Below are positions 53,880 to 64,000 of a stretch of DNA of 64,000 nucleotides, in pieces. The DNA is from Coenobita brevimanus. Lineage: Eukaryota > Arthropoda > Malacostraca > Decapoda > Coenobitidae. The stretch covers positions 1 through 64,000 of the forward strand of contig JAVRFU010000134.1 in assembly GCA_032717465.1 (NCBI GenBank). Reading direction: 5' to 3'. A program made the translations under genes and the position numbers. The notes under the pieces were generated by a model. The model ran no database searches, was not told the DNA's origin, and worked only from the letters and a program-made list of their open reading frames with translations. Position 1 is the first letter of the stretch. Each line of letters begins with the position of its first letter.

Positions 53880-55633
53880 TTAAATGGCCGCCTTGGTTTG
53901 AGTTACCCTAAAAACAGATCACGAGACAAAAACGCTTTCACTGAGCGACCGTGGATCTCCAGCTGAAAGTATATTGATGGTTAAATAGTAGTGATATGTA
54001 CGTTGGTCTGCTGTAACATCACATATTAGTTCTGTAGTGTGTTTTTATGAGCAAAGTGCAAACACCAGTAGATTACATGACCTCCCCCCCTTTCCTTGCG
54101 CGCGCACCCCCCCCCTACACACATCTACACGCAAGCTAATCAGTTTCCACGTCTTAAAGTTGTACAAACCTACCTACGTGCAAGATATACAAGGAAAGTT
54201 ATTACGAAAATGGTTATGGTCATCATCTTGCTCGTTCATTGGCGAGTTTCCTTAATTGGCCTCTGTGTGTGGTTTATGGCTTCTCTCTAGACTTGAAGGA
54301 CTTGTATCTCAGTACTTGAAGCTTATTGATTCCTTGTTTTTTATACTGTGATAATTATAGGTCTTTCACAATAACCTGGCCCATTATTTTCGTCCTTCAT
54401 ACATATATCTCCTGGTTCATTTTCTCGTCCTTCATACATACATCTGCCACCCATTTCTGTATTACCTTCACCTTCACTTGGTAGATTTTTGTCCTGTATA
54501 CCTACTTCGACCATCCATTTCTACTGTACACTCACTTTAAGCTGGTCCAAATTTACGTCTTCCATACAAACTTCACTTATCAATCATTCAGTCAGTCAGA
54601 CAATCAATCTAACTGTCTACCTGTCTGTCACCAGATGCCTTAATCCCGTCAGGGGTGACCACAAATGAATCACCTCCATGTCACCCTTTCCTCCTCCATA
54701 TGGCGACCTTCTCTGCAACTCACGCCCCCTTTTCTCACCTCAACCCTTCCTCTCTAACTTCACTCCCCTCCACAGTTTCTCGTATTGAAATAGATAATTT
54801 TCTGACCTGAAGTTTCCTTGTCTTGCTTCACTCCTATCCAAAGGCCTCTCGTATTGAACTAGTAATCCTCTCATCTCAAGCCCTCTCCTACTTCTCTCGT
54901 CTCCAAAGTCTCTCATATTAAAGGCGATACACTTTCTTAGTATTCTGGTCCACCTCGGTCTCTTAAATTGGTCTCGGGTCCTCAAGGCACAATCAAAAGC
55001 TGTAGGTGTTTCGTCTGGGCAATAAAACGATTTCTTTGAGACTTCCCTTCCAGTTTATTGGCTGTAAAATCTACCGTTCTTGAGTTTTCGGTGATACAAT
55101 ACATTTTGTGTTCTGGCATGACATATAAGTTAATTGTGCATCTTTTTTTTCTTTTGAGAGAGAGAGTGGGTGAGTGAGTGTGTGCGTGCGTGCGTCCTTT
55201 ACCGCAGCATTTTGTAAGTAGAAAATGGAAAACTTTGACCAGTTCCCTTTCGCTACCTCAGTCCATGTAATAAGGTGCTGGAATTTCCTATCAGCAAAAG
55301 GCATGGTATCACTTTTCTCTCATGTCATCTCAGTTTATATTTTTATTTTTATATTTTCCTTTTCCCTACTTTCATTTATTCTTTCCCCCATTTATATCCT
55401 CCACACTCCTACCTTCATTAATTCTTTTCCTCATTGTAATTTCCCTTATCATGCAAATCACTTAGGATCCTCGCAAGCCTGTACTTAGAGCCGGTAGCAT
55501 CAGTGGTTATAATCATTCCAAGCAGGAAAATTGTACACTTGAAATACACAGCCTCTTCGACTTATGGTCCTCCTCATTGTAAAGGGTGAGGCATAAGTCT
55601 GTAGGCATATGGAAAGGACACATCTGAGGTTAT

Positions 55634-55693
<60 letters not shown>

Positions 55694-55851
55694 CTTTATC
55701 GTGTTCGTGTTCTTGAGGCAGTTCTGCTTCATCACCAAACTAGATAACAAAACTCTTCCACACACTCAAAAGACTCACCAGAAAGTTCAGTCCGTTCACG
55801 CCTCACAATTTCCACATAATAATAATGATAATAATAATCATCATCATCATT

Positions 55852-55885
<34 letters not shown>

Positions 55886-56558
55886 CCTCCTTTACCACCC
55901 TACGGCAGGGTGAGAAGTAGCAACGTCCAGACAACCTAAGTTTGCCCAGTTCAATGGACCACGCTTCCATTCACTCATTAGTCAAGCCCCCGGAATCCTG
56001 GCTCCATCAGATAAACCAAAAAACTTTCACCACGTTCTGTAGCTTCTCATATACCTATCTGATACAGTCAATTAGAACGCTGTCACGTTAAAATGGGGTG
56101 CCAAATTCCTGGTTATGCACTTCTCACAACATTCATCCAGCCAGGCTCACCGACTTCCATACCTCTCATCCCAGCACACTCATCCACCATATCTCTCCAC
56201 CTTCTCCTTGGCCTACCTCTCCTCCTCCCTCCTTCAAATTAGCTCAGATATACCTTTTCCACCACTCTATTGTTATCCATTCTCTCCACATGACCATACC
56301 ATCTCAGTACACTCTCTTCGATTCTGGTGTCCACCGACTTCCTCACTCCACATCTTCCGCGAATCGTTATTTCGTATCCTATCCACTCTCTGTACTCCAC
56401 ATACATTCCTCAGCAGTCCCATCTCCACTGCTCTCACTCTTGACTTTTCATTTTCATGCCACACCATGCATCATCAGCATACAACAAATTTGAGATATTC
56501 CATCCATCACCATTCATTACCAACGCCATCCTTGTCCCCATTACTCGTGTTTTCACTT

Positions 56559-56618
<60 letters not shown>

Positions 56619-57664
56619 GTACAGGGAACCTCTACAAATGGTAAGAAGCAGACAAGAAACATTCAGATATTATGGATCTACAGTAAGAAGTGTGAACGTC
56701 GGGGGTAGGGTTGCGAGAGGCAGACCGAAAAAGACCTGAGACGAGGTCATAGAGTGTGACCTCAGGGATAAGGGACTGAATAGGGAGGCTGCCAGAGATC
56801 AAGCAGCGTGGAGAGCCATCATGTGACTAAGACCGACGCATGAAGCTTATTGGAGCTTTTATAAAAGATACGATACGATCACAGTACAAAGCAACTGATT
56901 AAGCAGCCAATAACTTAGTGTAGAATCCGAATGCAGTATAGATATCGCTGGGAAATAAGCCAGGAAAGATGTGATAAACTATAGATTAGGTGGAAGGTAT
57001 GGAAATCACAGTCCACTGAGTGTCCACATATAGAGCCACATGGAAATTTATATTAGACCACCGCCATTAAGAAATAAAGGTACCTTTTAACATGAGGCAA
57101 CGTAAGAACAAGAGAGAGAGAGAGAGAGAAAATAAAAACGAAACGACAATGGACGGTATAAAGATTCGTCGAAGTTACATAAGGGTCCCCTACATTATGT
57201 GGGAATTTTCTTTATTGCAAGCCCCGCCCCCAATGCGGCGTCTACCTGTCTGCCTCAACCCATTTAAAACCCCTATGCCCAGTCAGCGACCCTCAGTGTC
57301 GCTCTTGGTGTGGTGGGGTGTATACCTGCTTCGCTTAGCTCATGGCGCCAAGCCGTCTACCTCTACTTTCACGGCTCGCCGCCATACCAACGGTTACCGC
57401 CTTAGTTACCCCAATGGTAGGTGGTAGTGTTGACGTGTGTCGCCCAGCTCCGCGGTGCCGCGCTGTCTGGTTATCCACAGCGTACTAATGCACACCAGTC
57501 TCGCACTGACAAATGAGGAAGTGAAGGAGCGTTGTGGTGTGGATATGGATGTGACAGAAAGCGTTAGGAGAAATACACAGTTGGGGTGTGAGCTAGAGGG
57601 GAGGGCATTGAAGTGGGAGGGGGGAGGGCACCACTGCTTACCAGATGGAAGCGTCGGTGTAGTG
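53880..57664. repeat. Array unit 3 (A type), 3785 bp
   Basis: A-type bases: T at 54417, AGAGCCACATGG near 57032, four T in CCTTTTCC near 56253, ATTGTAAAGGG near 55577. Confidence 0.9.
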
Positions 57665-59423
57665 TTAAATGGCCGCCTTGGTTTGAGTTACCCTAAAAAC
57701 AGATCACGAGACAAAAACGCTTTCACTGAGCGACCGTGGATCTCCAGCTGAAAGTATATTGATGGTTAAATAGTAGTGATATGTACGTTGGTCTGCTGTA
57801 ACATCACATATTAGTTCTGTAGTGTGTTTTTATGAGCAAAGTGCAAACACCAGTAGATTACATGACCTCCCCCCCTTTCCTTGCGCGCGCACCCCCCCCT
57901 ACACACATCTACACGCAAGCTAATCAGTTTCCACATCTTAAAGTTGTACAAACCTACCTACGTGCAAGATATACAAGGAAAGTTATTACGAAAATGGTTA
58001 TGGTCATCATCTTGCTCGTTCATTGGCGAGTTTCCTTAATTGGCCTCTGTGTGTGGTTTATGGCTTCTCTCTAGACTTGAAGGACTTGTATCTCAGTACT
58101 TGAAGCTTATTGATTCCTTGTTTTTTATACTGTGATAATTATAGGTCTTTCACAATAACCTGGCCCATTATTTTCGTCCTTCATACATATATCTCCTGGT
58201 CCATTTTCTCGTCCTTCATACATACATCTGCCACCCATTTCTGTATTACCTTCACCTTCACTTGGTAGATTTTTGTCCTGTATACCTACTTCGACCATCC
58301 ATTTCTACTGTACACTCACTTTAAGCTGGTCCAAATTTACGTCTTCCATACAAACTTCACTTATCAATCATTCAGTCAGTCAGACAATCAATCTAACTGT
58401 CTACCTGTCTGTCACCAGATGCCTTAATCCCGTCAGGGGTGACCACAAATGAATCACCTCCATGTCACCCTTTCCTCCTCCATATGGCGACCTTCTCTGC
58501 AACTCACGCCCCCTTTTCTCACCTCAACCCTTCCTCTCTAACTTCACTCCCCTCCACAGTTTCTCGTATTGAAATAGATAATTTTCTGACCTGAAGTTTC
58601 CTTGTCTTGCTTCACTCCTATCCAAAGGCCTCTCGTATTGAAACTAGTAATCCTCTCATCTCAAGCCCTCTCCTACTTCTCTCGTCTCCAAAGTCTCTCA
58701 TATTAAAGGCGATACACTTTCTTAGTATTCTGGTCCACCTCGGTCTCTTAAATTGGTCTCGGGTCCTCAAGGCACAATCAAAAGCTGTAGGTGTTTCGTC
58801 TGGGCAATAAAACGATTTCTTTGAGACTTCCCTTCCAGTTTATTGGCTGTAAAATCTACCGTTCTTGAGTTTTCGGTGATACAATACATTTTGTGTTCTG
58901 GCATGACATATAAGTTAATTGTGCATCTTTTTTTTTTTCTTTTGAGAGAGAGAGAGTGGGTGAGTGAGTGTGTGCGTGCGTGCGTCCTTTACCGCAGCAT
59001 TTTGTAAGTAGAAAATGGAAAACTTTGACCAGTTCCCTTTCGCTACCTCAGTCCATGTAATAAGGTGCTGGAATTTCCTATCAGCAAAAGGCATGGTATC
59101 ACTTTTCTCTCATGTCATCTCAGTTTATATTTTTATTTTTATATTTTCCTTTTCCCTACTTTCATTTATTCTTTCCCCCATTTATATCCTCCACACTCCT
59201 ACCTTCATTAATTCTTTTCCTCATTGTAATTTCCCTTATCATGCAAATCACTTAGGATCCTCGCAAGCCTGTACTTAGAGCCGGTAGCATCAGTGGTTAT
59301 AATCATTCCAAGCAGGAAAATTGTACACTTGAAATACACAGCCTCTTCGACTTAAGGTCCTCCTCATTATAAAGGGTGAGGCATAAGTCTGTAGGCATAT
59401 GGAAAGGACACATCTGAGGTTAT

Positions 59424-59467
<44 letters not shown>

Positions 59468-59625
59468 CTTTATCGTGTTCGTGTTCTTGAGGCAGTTCTG
59501 CTTCATCACCAAACTAGATAACAAAACTCTTCCACACACTCAAAAGACTCACCAGAAAGTTCAGTCCGTTCACGCCTCACAATTTCCACATAATAATAAT
59601 GATAATAATAATCATCATCATCATT

Positions 59626-59659
<34 letters not shown>

Positions 59660-60333
59660 CCTCCTTTACCACCCTACGGCAGGGTGAGAAGTAGCAACGT
59701 CCAGACAACCTAAGTTTGCCCAGTTCAATGGACCACGCTTCCATTCACTCATTAGTCAAGCCCCCGGAATCCTGGCTCCATCAGATAAACCAAAAAACTT
59801 TCACCACGTTCTGTAGCTTCTCATATACCTATCTGATACAGTCAATTAGAACGCTGTCACGTTAAAATGGGGTGCCAAATTCCTGGTTATGCACTTCTCA
59901 CAACATTCATCCAGCCAGGCTCACCGACTTCCATACCTCTCATCCCAGCACACTCATCCACCATATCTCTCCACCTTCTCCTTGGCCTACCTCTCCTCCT
60001 CCCTCCTTCAAATTAGCTCAGATATACCTTTTTCCACCACTCTATTGTTATCCATTCTCTCCACATGACCATACCATCTCAGTACACTCTCTTCGATTCT
60101 GGTGTCCACCGACTTCCTCACTCCACATCTTCCGCGAATCGTTATTTCGTATCCTATCCACTCTCTGTACTCCACATACATTCCTCAGCAGTCCCATCTC
60201 CACTGCTCTCACTCTTGACTTTTCATTTTCATGCCACACCATGCATCATCAGCATACAACAAATTTGAGATATTCCATCCATCACCATTCATTACCAACG
60301 CCATCCTTGTCCCCATTACTCGTGTTTTCACTT

Positions 60334-60405
<72 letters not shown>

Positions 60406-61456
60406 GTACAGGGAACCTCTACAAATGGTAAGAAGCAGACAAGAAACATTCAGATATTATGGATCTACAGTAAGAAGTGTGAACGTCGGGGGTAGGGTTG
60501 CGAGAGGCAGACCGAAATAGACCTGAGACGAGGTCATAGAGTGTGACCTCAGGGATAAGGGACTGAATAGGGAGGCTGCCAGAGATCAAGCAGCGTGGAG
60601 AGCCATCATGTGACTAAGACCGACGCATGAAGCTTATTGGAGCTTTTATAAAAGATACGATACGATCACAGTACAAAGCAACTGATTAAGCAGCCAATAA
60701 CTTAGTGTAGAATCCGAATGCAGTATAGATATCGCTGGGAAATAAGCCAGGAAAGATGTGATAAACTATAGATTAGGTGGAAGGTATGGAAATCACAGTC
60801 CACTGAGTGTCCACATATACAGTAGAGCCACTTGGAAATTTATATTAGACCACCGCCATTAAGAAATAAAGGTACCTTTTAACATGAGGCAACGTAAGAA
60901 CAAGAGAGAGAGAGAGAGAGAAAATAAAAACGAAACGACAATGGACGGTATAAAGATTCGTCGAAGTTACATAAGGGTCCCCTACATTATGTGGGAATTT
61001 TCTTTATTGCAAGCCCCGCCCCCAATGCGGCGTCTACCTGTCTGCCTCTACCCATTTAAAACCCCTATGCCCAGTCAGCGACCCTCAGTGTCGCTCTTGG
61101 TGTGGTGGGGTGTATACCTGCTTCGCTTAGCTCATGGCGCCAAGCCGTCTACCTCTACTTTCACGGCTCGCCGCCATACCAACGGTTACCGCCTTAGTTA
61201 CCCCAATGGTAGGTGGTAGTGTTGACGTGTGTCGCCCAGCTCCGCGGTGCCGCGCTGTCTGGTTATCCACAGCGTACTAATGCACACCAGTCTCGCACTG
61301 ACAAATGAGGAAGTGAAGGAGCGTTGTGGTGTGGATATGGATGTGACAGAAAGCGTTAGGAGAAATACACAGTTGGGGTGTGAGCTAGAGGGGAGGGCAT
61401 TGAAGTGGGAGGGGTTAGGGCACCACTGCTTACCAGATGGAAGCGTCGGTGTAGTG
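57665..61456. repeat. Array unit 4 (B type), 3792 bp
   Basis: B-type bases: C at 58201, ACAGTAGAGCCACTT near 60820, five T near 60028, ATTATAAAGGG near 59367. Confidence 0.9.
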
Positions 61457-63212
61457 TTAAATGGCCGCCTTGGTTTGAGTTACCCTAAAAACAGATCACG
61501 AGACAAAAACGCTTTCACTGAGCGACCGTGGATCTCCAGCTGAAAGTATATTGATGGTTAAATAGTAGTGATATGTACGTTGGTCTGCTGTAACATCACA
61601 TATTAGTTCTGTAGTGTGTTTTTATGAGCAAAGTGCAAACACCAGTAGATTACATGACCTCCCCCCCTTTCCTTGCGCGCACACACACCCCTACACACAT
61701 CTACACGCAAGCTAATCAGTTTCCACATCTTAAAGTTGTACAAACCTACCTACGTGCAAGATATACAAGGAAAGTTATTACGAAAATGGTTATGGTCATC
61801 ATCTTGCTCGTTCATTGGCGAGTTTCCTTAATTGGCCTCTGTGTGTGGTTTATGGCTTCTCTCTAGACTTGAAGGACTTGTATCTCAGTACTTGAAGCTT
61901 ATTGATTCCTTGTTTTTTATACTGTGATAATTATAGGTCTTTCACAATAACCTGGCCCATTATTTTCGTCCTTCATACATATATCTCCTGGTTCATTTTC
62001 TCGTCCTTCATACATACATCTGCCACCCATTTCTGTATTACCTTCACCTTCACTTGGTAGATTTTTGTCCTGTATACCTACTTCGACCATCCATTTCTAC
62101 TGTACACTCACTTTAAGCTGGTCCAAATTTACGTCTTCCATACAAACTTCACTTATCAATCATTCAGTCAGTCAGACAATCAATCTAACTGTCTACCTGT
62201 CTGTCACCAGATGCCTTAATCCCGTCAGGGGTGACCACAAATGAATCACCTCCATGTCACCCTTTCCTCCTCCATATGGCGACCTTCTCTGCAACTCACG
62301 CCCCCTTTTCTCACCTCAACCCTTCCTCTCTAACTTCACTCCCCTCCACAGTTTCTCGTATTGAAATAGATAATTTTCTGACCTGAAGTTTCCTTGTCTT
62401 GCTTCACTCCTATCCAAAGGCCTCTCGTATTGAAACTAGTAATCCTCTCATCTCAAGCCCTCTCCTACTTCTCTCGTCTCCAAAGTCTCTCATATTAAAG
62501 GCGATACACTTTCTTAGTATTCTGGTCCACCTCGGTCTCTTAAATTGGTCTCGGGTCCTCAAGGCACAATCAAAAGCTGTAGGTGTTTCGTCTGGGCAAT
62601 AAAACGATTTCTTTGAGACTTCCCTTCCAGTTTATTGGCTGTAAAATCTACCGTTCTTGAGTTTTCGGTGATACAATACATTTTGTGTTCTGGCATGACA
62701 TATAAGTTAATTGTGCATCTTAGTTTTCTTTTGAGAGAGAGAGAGTGGGTGAGTGAGTGTGTGCGTGCGTGCGTCCTTTACCGCAGCATTTTGTAAGTAG
62801 AAAATGGAAAACTTTGACCAGTTCCCTTTCGCTACCTCAGTCCATGTAATAAGGTGCTGGAATTTCCTATCAGCAAAAGGCATGGTATCACTTTTCTCTC
62901 ATGTCATCTCAGTTTATATTTTTATTTTTATATTTTCCTTTTCCCTACTTTCATTTATTCTTTCCCCCATTTATATCCTCCACACTCCTACCTTCATTAA
63001 TTCTTTTCCTCATTGTAATTTCCCTTATCATGCAAATCACTTAGGATCCTCGCAAGCCTGTACTTAGAGCCGGTAGCATCAGTGGTTATAATCATTCCAA
63101 GCAGGAAAATTGTACACTTGAAATACACAGCCTCTTCGACTTATGGTCCTCCTCATTATAAAGGGTGAGGCATAAGTCTGTAGGCATATGGAAAGGACAC
63201 ATCTGAGGTTAT

Positions 63213-63272
<60 letters not shown>

Positions 63273-63322
63273 CGTTATCGTGTTCGTGTTCTTGAGGCAG
63301 TTCTGCTTCATCACCAAACTAG
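61457..63322. repeat. Array unit 5, truncated (mosaic A/B), 1866 bp
   Basis: It stops after CACCAAACTAG, just past the GT array, where unique sequence begins. It is A type at 61993 (T) but B type at the ATTATAAAGGG site, so it is a recombinant or transitional unit. Confidence 0.9.
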
Positions 63323-63692
63323 CTCCCGTAACATCACTAACCAACACCGATGACTGGCACCTCAAATCACTAGCTCCCTCGACCAGTGCCCAGTTATCAA
63401 GCCTCTTCCCCTGTATGTTGCTGAGAGGAGAATTGGGTGATATTTTTATAGCCTCGTGACTGACTTGAGATGGCACAGTACTCGTTACCAACAGTGTATC
63501 AGGCGCCTTGGTCATAATTCTTAGTCCTTTCGAAGAGATTACATTTAAACGATTCAGTTTAGGTTTAGGATGGACTAACTTGCCTACCTGCTTACCTGCC
63601 TGTGTGCCTGCCTGTCTGCCTACCTAATTACCTACCCACTTACCTGTGTGTCCCTGCGTGCCTGCCTGTCTTCCTACCTACCTACCTACCTG

Positions 63693-63771
<79 letters not shown>

Positions 63772-63772
63772 G

Positions 63773-63808
<36 letters not shown>

Positions 63809-64000
63809 GGCTAGGGAGACATGTTTAAGGCTATTTAATGATGGGATGAACACCGTGATAAAACTAGCAAGGTTTTGTTTGGTGTGTCCTGCCCTCTGTT
63901 TCTCAGTTTAACGAGCACTGACCTCCCCAAAAACCTGTTTATTTATTTCCACATTAAGACAAAATCTCCATTTACCATATAATTATCGAAGTTCCTATTT
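63323..64000. other. Right flank of the array: tetranucleotide and CA repeats, no gene
   Basis: 63323-63590 is unique, non-coding by eye. 63590-63697 is built of CCTG/CCTA-type tetranucleotides and 63698-63806 is (CA)n with CG interruptions. The rest is AT-rich and featureless. Confidence 0.8.

Larger units (their letters stand above)
46298..63322. repeat. Tandem macrosatellite array, 3.77-3.81-kb unit, about 4.5 copies
   Basis: Each unit starts with TTAAATGGCCGCCTTGG and ends with GGAAGCGTCGGTGTAG. Starts are at 46298, 50071, 53880, 57665 and 61457. Copies look about 99 percent identical, differing mainly in microsatellite length and scattered single bases. Diagnostic variants alternate between units 1/3/(5) and 2/4, giving a higher-order period of about 7.58 kb. 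The unit holds C-terminal relics of RTE-like LINEs on both strands, GT, CA, GA and ATC arrays, and an internal 65-bp triplication. The small open frames shared by all units look non-coding. Confidence 0.95.

Overview
The window looks like repeat-packed, gene-poor chromatin from an arthropod, most likely a decapod crustacean. That is an inference: several non-LTR retrotransposon clades (RTE-like, CR1-like, Jockey/I-group with RNase H) lie side by side, dinucleotide arrays reach hundreds of bases, and there is an errantivirus-like Gypsy element with a baculovirus-F-type envelope. No host protein-coding gene was recognised. The only possible host feature is one small candidate exon (22187-22332). 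There are no tRNA, rRNA, CRISPR or bacterial features.

Layout. 1-6764: four pieces of one APE-type LINE family (family A) in alternating orientation, around a fragment with an SGNH-hydrolase-like motif. 6944-8056: 5'-truncated RTE-like LINE (family B). 8057-9369: non-coding sequence with an (AT)n array. 9370-16233: near-complete two-ORF LINE with RNase H (family C), flanked by an exact 12-bp target-site duplication. 16246-17228: relics and a (CA)n array. 17229-21463: CR1-like LINE (family D) with an extra C-terminal tail. 21690-21782: short 3' end of family B. 22389-22918: (CT)n then 255 CA units.

22919-35012 is a nest. An RTE-like LINE (22919-24007 and 28761-30417) was entered antisense by a 4.75-kb RNase-H LINE (family E, 24008-28760) with a 10-bp target-site duplication. 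The host element is cut off at 30417 by another antisense LINE (family F, 30418-35012). 35343-42442 is a minus-strand Gypsy element with one visible LTR and broken env, integrase and RT/RNase H. Its protease end is interrupted by a second family E copy (42443-~43985), which abuts the 5' part of a seventh LINE (family G, ~43985-44960) tail to tail. 45170-45490 is an inverted pair of Penelope-like termini with hammerhead-like core motifs.

46298-63322 is a tandem array of a 3.77-3.81-kb unit (four full copies plus half of a fifth). Sequence variants alternate A-B-A-B-(A), so the array is a higher-order repeat of about 7.58 kb. Each unit contains C-terminal relics of RTE-like LINEs and several microsatellites. 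63323-64000 is low-complexity sequence.

Almost every ORF2 carries at least one frameshift or stop, so these are mostly dead copies. The retrotransposons supply RNA-binding ORF1 proteins, APE endonuclease, reverse transcriptase and sometimes RNase H for target-primed reverse transcription. They act on one another's copies rather than as a pathway. All identifications come from reading motifs by eye; no database search was run.
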